From the NCBI RefSeq assembly GCF_900105255.1, contig NZ_LT629763.1:2046001-2110000 (forward strand): a stretch of DNA of 64,000 nucleotides, written 5' to 3'. The position numbers were made by a program, and so were the translations under genes. This document shows positions 62,371 to 64,000 of this stretch, one piece after another (the first letter of the stretch is position 1; every line of letters starts with the position of its first letter). This stretch comes from Halopseudomonas sabulinigri (GTDB lineage: Bacteria > Pseudomonadota > Gammaproteobacteria > Pseudomonadales > Pseudomonadaceae). The notes under the pieces are model-generated. The model did not search any database. It saw only the letters and a list, made by a program, of their open reading frames with translations, and had not been told where the DNA came from.

Positions 62371-62473
62371 GCGTCTTTTATTCGCGTGTTGCAGCGTTCC
62401 CTGTGCCATCACATGACGCGCGCGCTCGTCGCTTCTATAGTGAAGGGTCAAGACCAACCACCACCCAGCAAGT

Positions 62474-63085
62474 ATGACCCGGATGACACTGCACCCCTCG
62501 CACCTGATTACCAGCCTGCTGCTGATTGCCACCCCGCCCCTGTTCGCCGCCAGCATAGAACCCGCACCCGAGCCAGGCCTGTGGCATAGCGAAAGCACAA
62601 CCCTGATCAACGGAGCGGATTTGCAGGCCAAGATGCGCGAAGCGCGTCAGGCGATGTTGGCCAACATGCCCGCCGAGCAACGCGCCATGGTCGAGGAAAT
62701 GATGGGCAACGCCGAAGATGCCGGCCACCAGCGCTGCATCAGCGCCGAGCTGGCGGAAAAAATGACTGACCCCGAGGCGCTGCTCGCCGACGCCCGCGAG
62801 CAGATGCCCGGCTGCGAACTCAAGGTCAAGCAAAGCGATGATGACCGCCTTGAGTTCAGCGGCGATTGCGCCAATACCGACGGTTTTACCGGCACCATGC
62901 AAGGCGACATGCAAATGATCAGCAGCCGGGAGATCAAATCCAACTTCCGCGGTGACGGTACCTACCAGCTGCCGGAGCAAGCAGCGGGCGGGCTCGCCGA
63001 CAAACTCAATGGCCCGGTCAAGGTCGATCACCAGGAGATCAGCAAGTGGGTCGCCAGCGACTGTGGTGATGTACCGGTCGAGTAG
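62474..63085 (+). CDS. DUF3617 secreted protein
   Basis: The protein has 203 residues from ATG 62474; ATG 62483 is an alternative. A signal peptide (1-26) ends at FAAS. The mature part starts PEPGLWHSESTTL, followed by QRCISAELAEKM, and paired Cys residues in GCELKVKQSD and SGDCANTDGF. This is the DUF3617 pattern. A periplasmic location is inferred; no function is known. Confidence 0.78.
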   Translation: MTRMTLHPSHLITSLLLIATPPLFAASIEPAPEPGLWHSESTTLINGADLQAKMREARQAMLANMPAEQRAMVEEMMGNAEDAGHQRCISAELAEKMTDPEALLADAREQMPGCELKVKQSDDDRLEFSGDCANTDGFTGTMQGDMQMISSREIKSNFRGDGTYQLPEQAAGGLADKLNGPVKVDHQEISKWVASDCGDVPVE

Positions 63086-63216
63086 CGCTGCTGTTATCTG
63101 CCACAGGCAAGAGGTGCTGCCCAGCTCACAACCTGAGCAGCTACCTGTCGTCTCCTGCCGCCCTTGTGCATTATGCTGGCCGGTCTTCTCGACGCTATCG
63201 AACAGGATGTCCCGGC

Positions 63217-64000
63217 ATGGCCTCGTTCCACCTTCGCCACCTCCCGGTGTTTTTGCTGATCGCCGGGTGGCTGCCCATCAGCGCGGCTCAGGCAGCAACC
63301 CCAACCCATGCCGACATCGCCTACGGCCCCGATCCGGCGACGCAGCTGGATATTTATCTGCCGGCCAGGGCAGCACAGCAGCCCTCAACGCCGGCGATCG
63401 TCATGGTGCACGGCGGCGGCTGGCGGCGCGGCAGCAAATCCGCCGCCAGCGTGGTAGACAACAAGGCAGACCACTGGCTGCCACGCGGTGTCGCCTTGAT
63501 CTCGATCGATTACCGCCTGCTACCCACAGACCCACTGCAACAAACCGCTGACGTCGCTGCCGCCCTCGCTTTCATCCAGCACAACGCGGCGCAATGGAAA
63601 ATAGACCCACAGCGACTGGTATTGATGGGCCATTCCGCCGGCGCGCATCTGGTCGCCTTGCTCAGTGCCAAGGTTGCAACGATGGGCGACAGCGAGTTGC
63701 AGCCCTGGCTTGGCACCTTAGCCCTCGACAGCGCCGCGTTCGACGTGCCCGCCATCATGCAGTCTCGTCACCTGCGCCTGTATGACAACGCCTTTGGCAA
63801 AGACCCGGCGTTCTGGCAGGCGGTTTCACCCTTGCATCAGTTGACGCAAGGCATGCCGCCGCTGCTGGCGGTCTGCTCGTCCAAACGCGATACGCCCTGC
63901 CCGCAAGCGCGCGCATTTGCCAGCAAGGCGCGCGAACTGGGCCGCCGCGTTGAGGTAATCCCGCTCGACATGACGCACCGCGAGATCAATTCCGCGCTGG
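63217..64000 (+). CDS. Secreted carboxylesterase-like hydrolase (3' end cut by window)
   Basis: The frame is open from ATG 63217 to the end of the window (261 codons). A signal peptide (1-26) is followed by IAYGPDPATQLDIYLPA, the oxyanion motif VHGGGWRRG (65-71) and the nucleophile elbow MGHSAGAH with Ser140. These define the HGGG-type alpha/beta hydrolases (BD-FAE or hormone-sensitive lipase-like). A late His in LDMTHREIN probably completes the triad. The C-terminus is outside the window. Confidence 0.85.
   Translation, partial: MASFHLRHLPVFLLIAGWLPISAAQAATPTHADIAYGPDPATQLDIYLPARAAQQPSTPAIVMVHGGGWRRGSKSAASVVDNKADHWLPRGVALISIDYRLLPTDPLQQTADVAAALAFIQHNAAQWKIDPQRLVLMGHSAGAHLVALLSAKVATMGDSELQPWLGTLALDSAAFDVPAIMQSRHLRLYDNAFGKDPAFWQAVSPLHQLTQGMPPLLAVCSSKRDTPCPQARAFASKARELGRRVEVIPLDMTHREINSAL

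Noticed and set aside
1-64000. tRNA, rRNA, CRISPR array, prophage or insertion sequence
   Set aside because: Looked for cloverleaf-like blocks, spaced direct repeats, transposase and integrase motifs. None was found by eye; the window reads as core chromosome.

Overview
The window is about 64 kb of GC-rich, densely coded gammaproteobacterial chromosome. Gene content and order point to Pseudomonadaceae. The tkt–epd–pgk–fba glycolytic block sits next to an ArsR/methyltransferase–metK pair, and ahcY (behind an SAH riboswitch) is followed by metF and an RhlE-type helicase. An alkB–rubredoxin alkane module, a GH13_18 phosphorylase and many GGDEF proteins would suit a marine or hydrocarbon-associated lineage such as the Pseudomonas pertucinogena/Halopseudomonas group. 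That placement is inference. I see no IS element, phage, tRNA, rRNA or CRISPR array, and no gene-free stretch longer than about 260 bases.

Layout. 1-5.3 kb: a truncated CBS/histidine kinase with a double-receiver regulator, a TudS-like protein, a 2OG-Fe(II) oxygenase, a DUF2059 protein and an alpha/beta hydrolase. 5.5-7.8 kb: malate synthase G, followed by the 3' relic of a lost GGDEF gene. 7.9-19 kb: small enzymes, envelope proteins and lipoproteins, a 7TMR-DISM diguanylate cyclase, a lipase, a PAP2 phosphatase and a MASE1 diguanylate cyclase. 19-24.7 kb: a PAS-GAF-GGDEF protein, a lipid kinase–phosphoesterase–extensin operon, a TauE/SafE permease and a GST. 24.7-36 kb: GH13_18 phosphorylase, MFS pump, YqaA, VF530 protein, RNA methyltransferase, flavoprotein, amidohydrolase, an Lnt paralogue divergent from a PlsC-type acyltransferase, and alanine dehydrogenase. 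36-41 kb: two more diguanylate cyclases, a REC-CheC regulator, a small basic protein and DbpA. 41-47.5 kb: SLC13/TrkA-C permease, rubredoxin–AlkB with a divergent AraC regulator, and a PQQ sugar dehydrogenase pair. 47.5-60 kb: central carbon and methionine-cycle genes. 60-64 kb: RhlE, a DUF3617 protein and a truncated esterase.

Three themes connect the genes. (i) SAM cycle: MetK makes SAM, AhcY clears SAH under a riboswitch that can free the Shine-Dalgarno sequence, MetF supplies methyl-THF, and a regulator with a methyltransferase domain is translationally coupled to metK beside a perfect 26-base palindrome. (ii) c-di-GMP: five intact GGDEF proteins, each with GG(D/E)EF and an RxxD inhibitory site, and no EAL or HD-GYP protein. 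(iii) Alkane use: alkB, rubredoxin and an AraC regulator, with Hfq/Crc-type AAnAAnAA motifs at the ribosome-binding regions of both transcripts.
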